Shown here piece after piece: positions 45,223-53,619 of a DNA stretch of 64,000 nucleotides. Source of the DNA: Paraburkholderia sejongensis (GTDB lineage: Bacteria > Pseudomonadota > Gammaproteobacteria > Burkholderiales > Burkholderiaceae). Position 1 is the stretch's first letter; every line of letters begins with the position of its first letter. The notes under the pieces are model-generated. The model searched no databases. It saw nothing but the letters and a program-made list of their open reading frames with translations, and had not been told where the DNA came from. A program made the translations under genes and the position numbers. The stretch spans positions 1 to 64,000 of the forward strand of contig NZ_JAJITD010000019.1 in assembly GCF_020880815.1 (NCBI RefSeq), written 5' to 3'.

Positions 45223-46014
45223 TTAGGCGGCCACTTCATTGCACTCGCTGGCATTCGACTGCGCCGCGAGCAGGTTCAGCGCGAGCAGGATCGCCGCACG
45301 ATTTTCGAGTTCGATCGCGATGCCGAGCGTTTCGGTCAGCCAGCGGCCGATTTTGGTATTGGAAAAATCCGCCGCGCCCGCCGTCTTTTTCATCGTGACA
45401 CCTAGCTTGACCGCACGATAGTGATAGGAGGGGACCCGATGCCGAGTCGCCACCGCCGACAGTCCGCCCTTGCCCTCGGAGCACCAGCCGAGGCTGCCGG
45501 CCAGCACGATGCGCTCAGGCTCGTCGAGTCCTTCGATAAACTCGCGCGCCGCGTCGCGCACCCGCTGCTCGTTCAGCCCGTATTGCAGCAGCACGCTGTC
45601 GACCGGATCTTCGAGCGCGCGCGCATGCAGATCGATCTCCTGCACGACACCTTCGCTTTCCATCGACACATTGCGTTGATGGCACGCGCTGCGCAGACAG
45701 TCGATCAGATAGCGGCGGAAATATGCGCACAGCGCATAGCTGTTGGACGGCGCACTGTCGGCGCACGCGCTGGTTTCAGTGTGGCCGGGCGCGAGCCGCA
45801 GCACCTTCGCGTAGATGAACTGGGCGACCAGTTCCTCCTTGTCCTCGCCGAGCGCCTGCAATTCGAGCGGGTGATAGGTGCGCAGCGCGCGCTTGACCAG
45901 TTCGACCATCGACACCATTTCGTCCGCCGACAGCCGGGTGCGCCTGCGCCACAGCTCGGGAAGGATCGCGTCGTCGAGTTGGCGGGCGAACTCGTAGCTC
46001 GGGACTGCACCCAT
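45223..46014 (-). CDS. Sigma-70-factor-like protein, family not identified
   Basis: 263 residues. GGAGG sits 6 bases before ATG 46014. ELVAQFIYAKVLRL and YALCAYFRRYLIDCLRSACH recall sigma region 2 helices, and LDEPERIVLAGSLGW...SAVATRHRVPSYHYRAVKLG recalls region 4 with its HTH. The C terminus (~210-263: FSNTKIGRWLTETLGIAIEL) is extra. The protein does not match a standard ECF sigma in length or in the -35-binding helix. It may be a diverged sigma factor or a regulator built on that fold; the evidence is visual pattern only. It is divergent from the hybrid histidine kinase at 46266. Confidence 0.6.
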   Translation of the reverse strand: MGAVPSYEFARQLDDAILPELWRRRTRLSADEMVSMVELVKRALRTYHPLELQALGEDKEELVAQFIYAKVLRLAPGHTETSACADSAPSNSYALCAYFRRYLIDCLRSACHQRNVSMESEGVVQEIDLHARALEDPVDSVLLQYGLNEQRVRDAAREFIEGLDEPERIVLAGSLGWCSEGKGGLSAVATRHRVPSYHYRAVKLGVTMKKTAGAADFSNTKIGRWLTETLGIAIELENRAAILLALNLLAAQSNASECNEVAA

Positions 46015-46168
46015 GGAAACCTCCGTCACGGTTGGCAGGGAGCGCGGTTCGGCCACGGTGGAGAGGGCCTTTAGAACTGGCGATGTGCCGGTGATGCCGC
46101 GCTGAAAACGTGAGTGCAGTATGGTTTGCGGCAACACCTTCGCCTATATGGATTAAGTGTTAGCTGAT

Positions 46169-46188
46169 GGGTAAACTGCCGGGTAAAC
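46169..46188. promoter_or_regulatory. Direct repeat in the sigma-like/histidine kinase divergent region
   Basis: GGGTAAAC occurs at 46169-46176 and 46181-46188, 12 bp apart, about 80 bases before the kinase gene. A pair of direct repeats near one helical turn apart is a common response-regulator site. No more can be said. Confidence 0.35.
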
Positions 46189-46265
46189 CTTCTGACGAAC
46201 TACTAACTATTCGTCTGATGGATGGGGGTCCGAAGTAAAAGAACGCCGCAAAAGGAGACCGCGCG

Positions 46266-48110
46266 ATGCGGGCCGAGCCGATCCAGCGTGCTATCGACGA
46301 AGACCTGGTGCGAGTGCTGTACGCGCAGGATCCGATCGCGTTCTTTTCCCACTGGTTTTCGATCGCGGTGCTGGTGGCGATCTACTGGCCGCACGTGCCG
46401 GCGCTGCCGCTTTTCATTGCCTGCTTCGTTTTCTACGGCCTCGCCAATTGCGCGGGCCTCGCGCTGTGGCTGTGCAACCGCCGCTATCCGCGATGGCTGT
46501 CGCCGCGCGACTGGATCTATCTGCACGCGCTGCGCGGCGTGCTGCTGTACAGCGGACCGGGCTTCGCGGTGTGGTTCGCGTTCCAGAGTCCGCAAACCGA
46601 TTTGCCGGTGCTGCACACCGTGATGCTGGTCACGCTGGCGGCCGGCGTGTTCATGTCGAACGGCTTCGACCTGCTGAATTTCTCGACCTCGATTCCATTC
46701 CTGCTGCTGCCGTCGATCGTATTGCTGTTCGGCTCGCATACGTTCGATCGCACGATTCTTGCGATCGTGCTGGCGTTCTTCTTCTGCGCGATCAACGTCT
46801 ATGCGATGAGCTACCGCAAGCTGTTTCGCCAGGTCGTGCAGGCGCGCGTCGATCAGCAGTACCTGGCGCAATCGCTGGCCGCGCAAAAGCGCGTCGCCGA
46901 AGAGGCGAGTCTCGCGAAGACGCGCTTCTTCGCGGCCGCCAGCCACGATCTGCGCCAGCCGCTGCATGCGATCGGGCTGCTCGCGGCGTCGCTGAACGAT
47001 CCGGCCGCGACCCCCGCGCAGCACGCGAAAACCGCCGGCCATATCGTCTACAACGTCGAGGCGCTGAACCAGCTGTTCAATCAGGTGCTCGATCTGGCGC
47101 GGCTCGAAAGCGGCGTGACCCAGGTGATCCGGCTGCATTTCCGGCTTGCCGAGCTGTTCGAGCGGGTCGGCAGCCAGTACCGGCCGCAGGCCGCCGCGAA
47201 GGGGCTCGCGCTGCGGATCGCGCCGACTTCGCTGGTCGTCTACGACGATCCGGTGCTGCTCGAACGGGTGCTGAGCAATCTGCTGTCGAACGCGGTGCGC
47301 TATACCGACGAAGGCGCGATCTGGCTTGGCTTGCGGCGCGCGGGGCGGCGCAGCGGCGGCTATATCGAGGTGCGCGATTCGGGCGTCGGCATCGCGCCGG
47401 AAGAGCATGCGCGGATCTTCGAGGAGTTCTATCAGGTCGCCAATCCGCAGCGCGACGCGCGCCAGGGGCATGGCCTCGGGCTGCCGACGGTGAAGCGGCT
47501 GGTCGGCCTGCTCGGCGGCGAACTGCAACTGCGTTCGGCGCCGGGGCGCGGTTCGGTATTCCGTTTTCCGGTGCATGCGGGCGACCCGAGCGGGATCGTC
47601 GCGAGTCTCGACGATACGGTGGCGAGCGGGCCGGCGGCGCGCGGACGGCGGGTGCTGTGCATCGACGACGAGCCGTCGATTCTCGAAGGGCTCGCGAGTC
47701 TGCTGGCGCGCTGGGGCTGCGAGGTGCGCGGCGCGCGCGACGAAGCGCAAGCGCTCGCCGCGCTCGGCGACGGCTTCATGCCCGACGCGGTGCTGTGCGA
47801 TTACCAGCTCGCCAATCACCGCACCGGCGTGCAGGCGCTCGGCGCGATCCGCGCGGCGCTCGCGCGCGCGGGGCAGGCGAATGTGGTGACGCTGCTGATT
47901 ACCGGCGATATGGCGTCGACCGAGCTGGCGGCGCTCGCATTGCAGGGGATTCCGGTGCTGCACAAGCCGGTCACGCCGGCGCGCCTGCGGCGCACGCTGG
48001 AGATGCTGTGGCAGCAGGCGGAAGCGGAGCGCGGGCGCGGCGCGCAGCCGCCGACGAGCGCACGCGCAGCGAACGCTACAGCGTCTTCCCCGCCTCCAGC
48101 CAGCCGTTGA
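46266..48110 (+). CDS. Hybrid sensor histidine kinase with C-terminal receiver domain
   Basis: 614 residues. The N-terminal membrane part (~25-180) has about six segments and no evident periplasmic sensor domain. A coiled stretch leads to HisKA with H227 (FFAAASHDLRQPLHAIGLLA), HATPase (N341 in LSNLLSNAVRYTDEG, DSGVGI, GHGLGL) and a receiver domain (~463-590) with D512 in LCDYQLAN and the DDEP acid pair. AAAGGAGA precedes the ATG. Its 3' end overlaps the convergent response regulator gene by 35 bp. The type is that of the RpfC/PdtaS-like 'HDLRQPLHAI' kinases often paired with NarL-type regulators. Confidence 0.92.
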   Translation: MRAEPIQRAIDEDLVRVLYAQDPIAFFSHWFSIAVLVAIYWPHVPALPLFIACFVFYGLANCAGLALWLCNRRYPRWLSPRDWIYLHALRGVLLYSGPGFAVWFAFQSPQTDLPVLHTVMLVTLAAGVFMSNGFDLLNFSTSIPFLLLPSIVLLFGSHTFDRTILAIVLAFFFCAINVYAMSYRKLFRQVVQARVDQQYLAQSLAAQKRVAEEASLAKTRFFAAASHDLRQPLHAIGLLAASLNDPAATPAQHAKTAGHIVYNVEALNQLFNQVLDLARLESGVTQVIRLHFRLAELFERVGSQYRPQAAAKGLALRIAPTSLVVYDDPVLLERVLSNLLSNAVRYTDEGAIWLGLRRAGRRSGGYIEVRDSGVGIAPEEHARIFEEFYQVANPQRDARQGHGLGLPTVKRLVGLLGGELQLRSAPGRGSVFRFPVHAGDPSGIVASLDDTVASGPAARGRRVLCIDDEPSILEGLASLLARWGCEVRGARDEAQALAALGDGFMPDAVLCDYQLANHRTGVQALGAIRAALARAGQANVVTLLITGDMASTELAALALQGIPVLHKPVTPARLRRTLEMLWQQAEAERGRGAQPPTSARAANATASSPPPASR

Positions 48111-48858
48111 TCACCGCGATCGCGGTCGAGCGGTTGTGCACGCCGAGCGCCCGAAAAATCACCGACAGATGGACCTTGACCGTGCCTTCGGCGACGCCGA
48201 GATCGCGCGCGATCATCTTGTTGGTCCAGCCGCGATGCACGAGCCGCATGATGTCCTGCTGGCGCGGCGACAGATTTTCCAGCAGATGCTGCTGATGAGG
48301 TTGCAGCGAGGGGAGTTGGGTCAGCGGTTCGATTTGGGCGACAGCGGCGCCGCGGGCGGCAGTGGCGGTGGTGGTGGCGGACCCGCCGGCTTGCGCGCCG
48401 ACCCCGGCGCTCAGCGCGACGTCGGTGCCGCTGCCGCTCGCCTGCGCGTCGCGCGAGCCCAGCAAACTGAGCGCCTCCATCGGCACATAGGCGCCGCCGG
48501 ACAGCACCAGTTCGATCGCCTTCAGCATCACGCTGGCGGGCTGCCGTTTCGGTACGAAGCCGAGCGCACCGGCCGCCAGTACCGCGCGCATTTCGTCGGG
48601 CGATTCTTCCGCGGACAGCACCACCACCGGCAGCGCCGGATTCGCCTTCAGCAGCGCTTCGAGCGAACTCGCGCCGCTCATTCCGGGCATATGCAGATCG
48701 ACGATCGCGAGATCGTGATTCGCGTCGGGGCGCGCGGCGCTCGCGAGGGTTTCCCAGCTGTCGGCTTCGTCGAACTGCGCGTCGGCATCGAAGCCGCGCA
48801 GCATCCCTTTGACACCTTGCCGGATCAGTTCATGGTCGTCGGCCACAAGAAACTTCAT
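48076..48858 (-). CDS. NarL/LuxR-family response regulator
   Basis: 260 residues: receiver domain ~1-120 (DDHELIRQG acid pair, phosphorylation site D54 in IVDLHMPGM, K in GFVPKRQ), an Ala/Gly/Thr-rich linker ~140-185 much longer than usual, and a LuxR-type HTH ~195-258 (LSPRQQDIMRLVHRGWTNKM, GVAEGTVKVHLSVIFRALGV). ATG 48858 gives the standard receiver start. Convergent with, and overlapping by 35 bp, the hybrid kinase that is its likely partner. Confidence 0.92.
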   Translation of the reverse strand: MKFLVADDHELIRQGVKGMLRGFDADAQFDEADSWETLASAARPDANHDLAIVDLHMPGMSGASSLEALLKANPALPVVVLSAEESPDEMRAVLAAGALGFVPKRQPASVMLKAIELVLSGGAYVPMEALSLLGSRDAQASGSGTDVALSAGVGAQAGGSATTTATAARGAAVAQIEPLTQLPSLQPHQQHLLENLSPRQQDIMRLVHRGWTNKMIARDLGVAEGTVKVHLSVIFRALGVHNRSTAIAVINGWLEAGKTL

Positions 48859-49068
48859 GATGTCTCCGCGAGTCGAGCCTGTCCGTTGAGGGTTGCCGGC
48901 ATCGTTCGATGCGCTACGTGATGTTAATGCAGGTCTCCCGCGCACAGGTTCCGGCTTGCTTGGTAGACGAGCCGCGCGGCCGGTTTTTGAAGCGCCGCGC
49001 CGCGCGTGTTGCCAGTTTATGCCGCTCCCGGCTCGACGGGCGCCGGCGTGCCGAGCACCGGGGCGCCG

Positions 49069-49224
49069 TTATTTGACCGCGAACAGCGTCGCGTACATCA
49101 GCAGCTTGAACGCGTAACCGAGCGACAGCGCGGCGGCCACGCCGCCGCACCACAGCGCGATGAACCAGAGCCAGCCCGGCAGCTTGCGCTCGCGTGCTTC
49201 AGTGATAGTGGTGTTGGTCGTCAT
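49069..49224 (-). CDS. DUF2474-family small membrane protein of the CioAB operon
   Basis: A 51-residue protein, too short for most gene callers. It begins MTTNTTITEARERKLPGWLW and has one or two hydrophobic segments with FIALWCGGVAAALSLGYAFK. Small proteins of this kind (DUF2474, CydX-like in position) directly follow cioB/cydB in many proteobacteria and are thought to stabilise the oxidase. The ATG at 49224 lies inside the end of cioB (26-bp overlap), which supports translational coupling. Confidence 0.85.
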   Translation of the reverse strand: MTTNTTITEARERKLPGWLWFIALWCGGVAAALSLGYAFKLLMYATLFAVK

Positions 49225-50203
49225 GGCGCACCTTGCCTCGAAAAACCCAGTAACCCATCGTCGTGTACGCGATGATGATCGGCAGAATCACCGCCGCGCC
49301 GACCAGCGTGAAGGTCTGGCTGGCGCGCGGCGCGGCCGCGTCCCACAGCGTCAGGCTCGACGGAATCGCGTACGGCCACAGGCTGACCAGCAGCCCGAGA
49401 TAGCCGAGCAGCACCAGCGTCAGCGCCAGCACGAACGGCGTGTTGTGATGCCGCGCGCGCACCGCGCGATGCATGAAGAACGCGCATACCGCGACGAGGA
49501 ACGGCACCGGCAGCAGACGGTAGAAGATCCCGTCATGGAACCAGCGTTGCTTGATGCCGGCGTCCATCATCGGGGTCCACAGACTGACCACCACGATGAA
49601 CCCGAGCAGCACCAGCGTGAGCGGCCACACCACGCGATGCAGGCGCCGCTGCAGATCGCCTTCGGTCTTCGCGACCAGCCAGCAGCAGCCGAGCAGCGCA
49701 TAGGTCGCGACGAGCCCGAGACCCGTCAGCAGGCTGAACGGCGTGAGCCAGCCGAACGCGTCGCCCGCATAGCCGCCGTCGATGACCGGAATGCCTTGCA
49801 GGAATGCACCGAGCACGATCCCCTGAAAGAAGGTCGCGCCGGCCGAGCCGCCGATGAACGCGAGGTCCCACAGGTGCTTGGTGCGGCGCGCCTTCGCGCG
49901 AATCTCGAACGACACGCCGCGAAAGATCAGGCACACCAGCATGAAGATGAGCGGCAGATAAAGCGCCGACAGGACGGTCGAGTAGACGATCGGAAACACC
50001 GCGAACAGCGCGGCGCCGCCGAGCACCAGCCAGGTTTCGTTGCCGTCCCAGACCGGCGCGACCGTGTTCATCATCAGGTCGCGCTCCTTCTCGTCGGGGA
50101 AGAACGGAAAGACAATGCCGATGCCGAGGTCGAAGCCGTCCAGCACGACGTACATGAAAAGGCCCAGCGCGATGATCGCGGCCCATACGACGGTTATGTC
50201 CAT
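49199..50203 (-). CDS. cioB: Cyanide-insensitive terminal oxidase subunit II (cytochrome bd type)
   Basis: 334 residues with about eight membrane segments; the N terminus (VWAAIIALGLFMYVVLDGFD) and GIVFPFFPDEKERDLMMNTV, VWDGNETWLVLGGAALFAVF are CydB/CioB hallmarks. It lies 19 bases after cioA. Subunit II partners CioA in the inner membrane and oxidises ubiquinol with O2. The His-rich end (HDDQHHYH) overlaps the DUF2474 gene. Confidence 0.95.
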   Translation of the reverse strand: MDITVVWAAIIALGLFMYVVLDGFDLGIGIVFPFFPDEKERDLMMNTVAPVWDGNETWLVLGGAALFAVFPIVYSTVLSALYLPLIFMLVCLIFRGVSFEIRAKARRTKHLWDLAFIGGSAGATFFQGIVLGAFLQGIPVIDGGYAGDAFGWLTPFSLLTGLGLVATYALLGCCWLVAKTEGDLQRRLHRVVWPLTLVLLGFIVVVSLWTPMMDAGIKQRWFHDGIFYRLLPVPFLVAVCAFFMHRAVRARHHNTPFVLALTLVLLGYLGLLVSLWPYAIPSSLTLWDAAAPRASQTFTLVGAAVILPIIIAYTTMGYWVFRGKVRHDDQHHYH

Positions 50204-50222
50204 ACTGTTTCTCTCGTGGCGG

Positions 50223-51635
50223 TTAGGCGGCGTCGATCATCTGATCGGCGGCGGACAGCGGGCGGCGCGCGGTTTGCGCGGACGTCGGTTGCGGCGCGTC
50301 GTGCGGGCTTTGGCCCGGCAGCGCGGGGCCTGTGCGCATCAGCTTGAGCATGTAGTAGATGCCGGTGCCGAACACGAGGAAGTAGACGACCACGAAAGTC
50401 ATCAGCGACAGCCCGACCTGCTGCGCGGTCAGCGGCGAGACCGCCTGCGACGTGCGCATCACGCCGTACACGACCCACGGCTGACGGCCCGCTTCGGTGG
50501 TGACCCAGCCGGCCAGCAGCGTAATGAAGCCGCTCGGACCCATCGCCAGACACAGGCGCTGGAACCACTTCGACTCGAACAGACGGCCGCGGCGGCGCAG
50601 CACCCATGCGGCGATCGACATTGCGATCATCAGCACGCCCAGGCCCGCCATGATGCGAAAACTCCAGAACACGACGGTCGAATTCGGCCGGTCTTGCGGC
50701 GGGAATTCCTTCAGGCCGCGGATTTCGCCGTCCCAGCTGTGGGTCAGGATCAGGCTGCCCAGGTGCGGAATCGATACCGCGTAGCGGGTGGTTTCGGCCT
50801 TCATGTCGGGGATGCCGAACAGGTTCAGCGCGGTGCCGCCTGTTTCGGTCTCCCAAAGACCTTCGATCGCGGCGATCTTCGCCGGCTGATATTCGCGCGT
50901 ATTCAGACCGTGCTGATCGCCGACGAAGGCCTGGATCGGCGTGAGGACCAGCAGCAGCCACAGCGCCATCGAGAACATTTTCTTGACCGCCGGATCGCGC
51001 CGGCCGCGCAGCAGATGCCATGCGCCGACCGCCGCGACCACCAGCGCGGCGACGATGAACGCCGCGAGCGCCATATGCGCGAGGCGGTACGGGAACGACG
51101 GATTGAAGATGATCTTGAACCAGTCGAGCGGCACGACCTGGCCGTTGACGACTTCGAAGCCTTGCGGGGTCTGCATCCAGCTATTGGAGGCGAGAATCCA
51201 GAAGGTCGAGATCAGCGTGCCGATCGCGACCATCAGCGTCGCGCCGAAGTGCGCGCGCGCACTGACGCGTTGCCAGCCGAATAGCATGATGCCGAGGAAG
51301 CCCGCTTCGAGAAAGAACGCGGTCATCACTTCGTACATCAGCAGCGGACCGGTGACCGGTCCCGCGAAACTGGAAAAGCCCGACCAGTTGGTGCCGAACT
51401 GATAAGCCATGACGACGCCGGAGACGACGCCCATACCGAAGGCCACCGCGAAGATTTTCGACCAGAACAGGCAAAGATCTTTGTAGTAGGTCTTACCGGT
51501 TTTCAGCCAGCGCCATTCGAGCACCGCGATAAAACTGGCGAGTCCGATACTGAGTGCCGGAAAAACGATATGAAATGAAACGGTGAACGCGAATTGAATG
51601 CGGGCGAGATCGAACGCCGATATTGCAGAGCTCAT
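50223..51635 (-). CDS. cioA: Cyanide-insensitive terminal oxidase subunit I (cytochrome bd type)
   Basis: 470 residues, about nine membrane segments. His22 in VSFHIVFPALSIG (heme b595/d ligand region), the second His in SFPYRLAHMALAAF, GDQHGL in the quinol loop and GWVTTEAGRQPWVVYG are present. The periplasmic Q-loop is short, the feature that separates the Cio type from the long-loop E. coli CydA. High O2 affinity and cyanide resistance are family properties. A perfect ANR/FNR box lies 181 bases upstream. Confidence 0.94.
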   Translation of the reverse strand: MSSAISAFDLARIQFAFTVSFHIVFPALSIGLASFIAVLEWRWLKTGKTYYKDLCLFWSKIFAVAFGMGVVSGVVMAYQFGTNWSGFSSFAGPVTGPLLMYEVMTAFFLEAGFLGIMLFGWQRVSARAHFGATLMVAIGTLISTFWILASNSWMQTPQGFEVVNGQVVPLDWFKIIFNPSFPYRLAHMALAAFIVAALVVAAVGAWHLLRGRRDPAVKKMFSMALWLLLVLTPIQAFVGDQHGLNTREYQPAKIAAIEGLWETETGGTALNLFGIPDMKAETTRYAVSIPHLGSLILTHSWDGEIRGLKEFPPQDRPNSTVVFWSFRIMAGLGVLMIAMSIAAWVLRRRGRLFESKWFQRLCLAMGPSGFITLLAGWVTTEAGRQPWVVYGVMRTSQAVSPLTAQQVGLSLMTFVVVYFLVFGTGIYYMLKLMRTGPALPGQSPHDAPQPTSAQTARRPLSAADQMIDAA

Positions 51636-51815
51636 AATCGTGTTGTGCGTGATAGCCGGGTGAGCGGACTTCCGCGCGTCGACCGGTGTCGGTGCGCACT
51701 ACCCTCGGGCAGATGGCGCAAGCGTAGGGGATCGAAGGAAATCGTGTTGCAATGCGCCGTGCGTCAAAGAACCGCGTTGTTTAATCGCTAATTTGCATAT
51801 CGATCTCGCAAGTTC

Positions 51816-51829
51816 TTGATGAGGATCAA
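51816..51829. promoter_or_regulatory. ANR/FNR box upstream of cioA
   Basis: TTGATGAGGATCAA is an exact match to the FNR/ANR consensus TTGAT-N4-ATCAA. It is 181 bases before the cioA start. In Pseudomonas ANR represses cio, while FNR-type control of bd oxidases elsewhere may be positive. No class II promoter spacing (-41.5) was clear on either strand, so sign and target are open. Confidence 0.75.
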
Positions 51830-52299
51830 CTTTTGGTTCGTGCATAACGGGAAGGGATTCGCGCACCCGCGCATGCAGTGCGGCAATCGACCGCGCTGCA
51901 GCAATACGCTGCGGCGATGGCTTGCGCGCTGTTGTCGCGGCGGTTCGAGCGCGTGGTCCGTCGGCAACCGACAATCGATCCATCCGAACCGACTTCTTCT
52001 GTTGGCACGCTAGCCACCCGATTTTTTTACTTCTACGATGCTCGCTTCCAGCTGAACGCTTCAGCTATTTCTTTTCGTTTTATTGATTGCGCATTAACCA
52101 GTCCGTTATCTGGGCCGTTTTCGCGTTATTGCGTAATTGCGTTATTGCAACGGCCTGTGATGAGTCGCGGCTGTGGGCGTTTGCCTGACTTATTTGCTGC
52201 CGCTGTGCTTGCTGTCACGCGCGGGCGGCATGCTTCGATACTGCATCAGCTTCATCCACCTGCCGGCGACGGCAGACTTCATCCTTCAGGAGTCAGCAG
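51830..52299. other. Intergenic region with a short direct-repeat cluster
   Basis: About 470 bases upstream of the hydrolase gene at 52300, AT-richer than its surroundings (52010-52150). At 52125-52148 three 8-bp units follow each other: GTTATTGC, GTAATTGC, GTTATTGC, with exact period 8. These may be a binding site array near the promoter. A 141-codon plus-strand frame here looks non-coding by composition. Confidence 0.5.
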
Positions 52300-53121
52300 A
52301 TGAGCACGATCAAAACGAAAGACGGTACGTCGATTTTCTATAAGGATTGGGGCAAGGGGCGCCCCGTCGTGTTTTCGCACGGCTGGCCGCTGACCGCCGA
52401 TGCGTGGGATGCGCAGATGCTGTTTCTCGGCAACAAGGGCTTTCGCGTGATCGCGCACGACCGGCGCGGCCACGGCCGCTCGGAGCAGCCGTGGGACGGC
52501 AACGACATGGATACCTACGCGGACGATCTGGCCGCGCTGATCGAGCATCTCGACCTGCAGGACGCGACGCTGGTCGGTCATTCGACCGGCGGCGGCGAGG
52601 TTGCGCATTACATCGGCCGTCATGGCACCGCGCGGGTCGCGAAGGCGGTGCTGATCGGCGCGGTGCCGCCGCTGATGCTGAAAACCGCGGACAATCCTCT
52701 CGGCCTGCCGATCGACGTGTTCGACGGGATCCGCAAGGGCGTCGTCGACGATCGCTCGCAGTTCTTCAAGGATCTCGCGTTGGCGTTCTACGGCTACAAC
52801 CGGCCGGGCGCGAAGGTCTCGCAAGGCGTGATCGATTCGTTCTGGCGCCAGGGGATGGCCGGTTCGATCAAGGGCTTGTACGACTGCATCAAGCAGTTCT
52901 CCGAAGTCGATTACACCGAAGACCTGAAGAAAATCGACGTGCCGACGCTGGTGCTGCACGGCGACGACGACCAGATCGTGCCAATCGACGCAGCCGGCCG
53001 GCAGACCGCGAAGATCGTCAAGGACGCGACGTTGAAGGTCTATGCGGGCGGTCAGCACGGCATGTGCACGGTCGAGGCCGACAAGGTCAACGCCGATCTG
53101 CTTGAGTTCATCGGCTCGTGA
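52300..53121 (+). CDS. Alpha/beta hydrolase, non-heme chloroperoxidase/arylesterase type
   Basis: 273 residues. Nucleophile Ser95 in VGHSTGGGEV, an acidic residue in HGDDDQIVP (~222-224) and His253 in GGQHGMC form the triad. FSHGWPLTADAWDAQM and DRRGHGRSEQPWDGND are typical of cofactor-free haloperoxidases/arylesterases, which hydrolyse esters and can form peracids with H2O2. AGGAG precedes ATG 52300. A single gene with no functional partners next to it. Confidence 0.92.
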   Translation: MSTIKTKDGTSIFYKDWGKGRPVVFSHGWPLTADAWDAQMLFLGNKGFRVIAHDRRGHGRSEQPWDGNDMDTYADDLAALIEHLDLQDATLVGHSTGGGEVAHYIGRHGTARVAKAVLIGAVPPLMLKTADNPLGLPIDVFDGIRKGVVDDRSQFFKDLALAFYGYNRPGAKVSQGVIDSFWRQGMAGSIKGLYDCIKQFSEVDYTEDLKKIDVPTLVLHGDDDQIVPIDAAGRQTAKIVKDATLKVYAGGQHGMCTVEADKVNADLLEFIGS

Positions 53122-53619
53122 TTGGGGTGAGGGCTGTCGGATTGGTTGCGCTGTAACGGGCTGTGTAGCGCGGTTAAAGCGTGGGTAAAGCGCGGGACGG
53201 GTGAAAGACGGGTAGGGCGCGATGGGCGGTCGTGTAGATGATTCGCCGTGCGTCGGCTTGCCGGTTTCACTGCCGTCCCGCGCTTTTTCGTTGGTGCCGT
53301 TCGACGCGCGAGCCTCGGGTACGGGCTGGCCGCGATGCGCGGGGTAGCGGCGCGACCCTCCGATTAATGAACGATTACACCCTCTTAGTCATACGATGTC
53401 GCATAAATATGATGTTGGGCATCTCATTGATTATTAAAGAGATCGAAAAGGAACACCCCACTGTTTACGGGTAAATGCCTAGTTGAAATCCGGCTGTCAA
53501 TCGTTAATAGTACGTTATCGTACAACCTGAGTGGGTTAGCGCCGCCCCCGACGCGGCTCGCAGACCGCTCGATCCCCGTCCCCTGTTGATCTCGCGCGCG
53601 GCGCAGCAAAGGAACCCTT
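53122..53619. other. Intergenic/control region upstream of the uronate genes
   Basis: About 500 bases. The first 120 contain repeated GGGTAAAGCG-like text after the hydrolase stop. From 53360 on it is AT-rich: TTAGTCATACGATGTCGCAT (53385-53404) is a possible half-related GntR site, and AAATATGATG follows. An inverted repeat at 53510-53523 is given separately. The promoter of the uronate dehydrogenase gene must lie here. Confidence 0.45.
53510..53523. promoter_or_regulatory. Inverted repeat upstream of uronate dehydrogenase
   Basis: GTACG-TTAT-CGTAC is a perfect inverted repeat 97 bases before the udh start. It may be an operator for the uronate/aldarate regulator; no supporting second copy of the exact sequence was found. 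Confidence 0.4.

Noticed and set aside
51878..52303. 141-codon plus-strand frame before the hydrolase gene
   Set aside because: It covers AT-rich promoter DNA and overlaps the real start at 52300; no ribosome site or motif.
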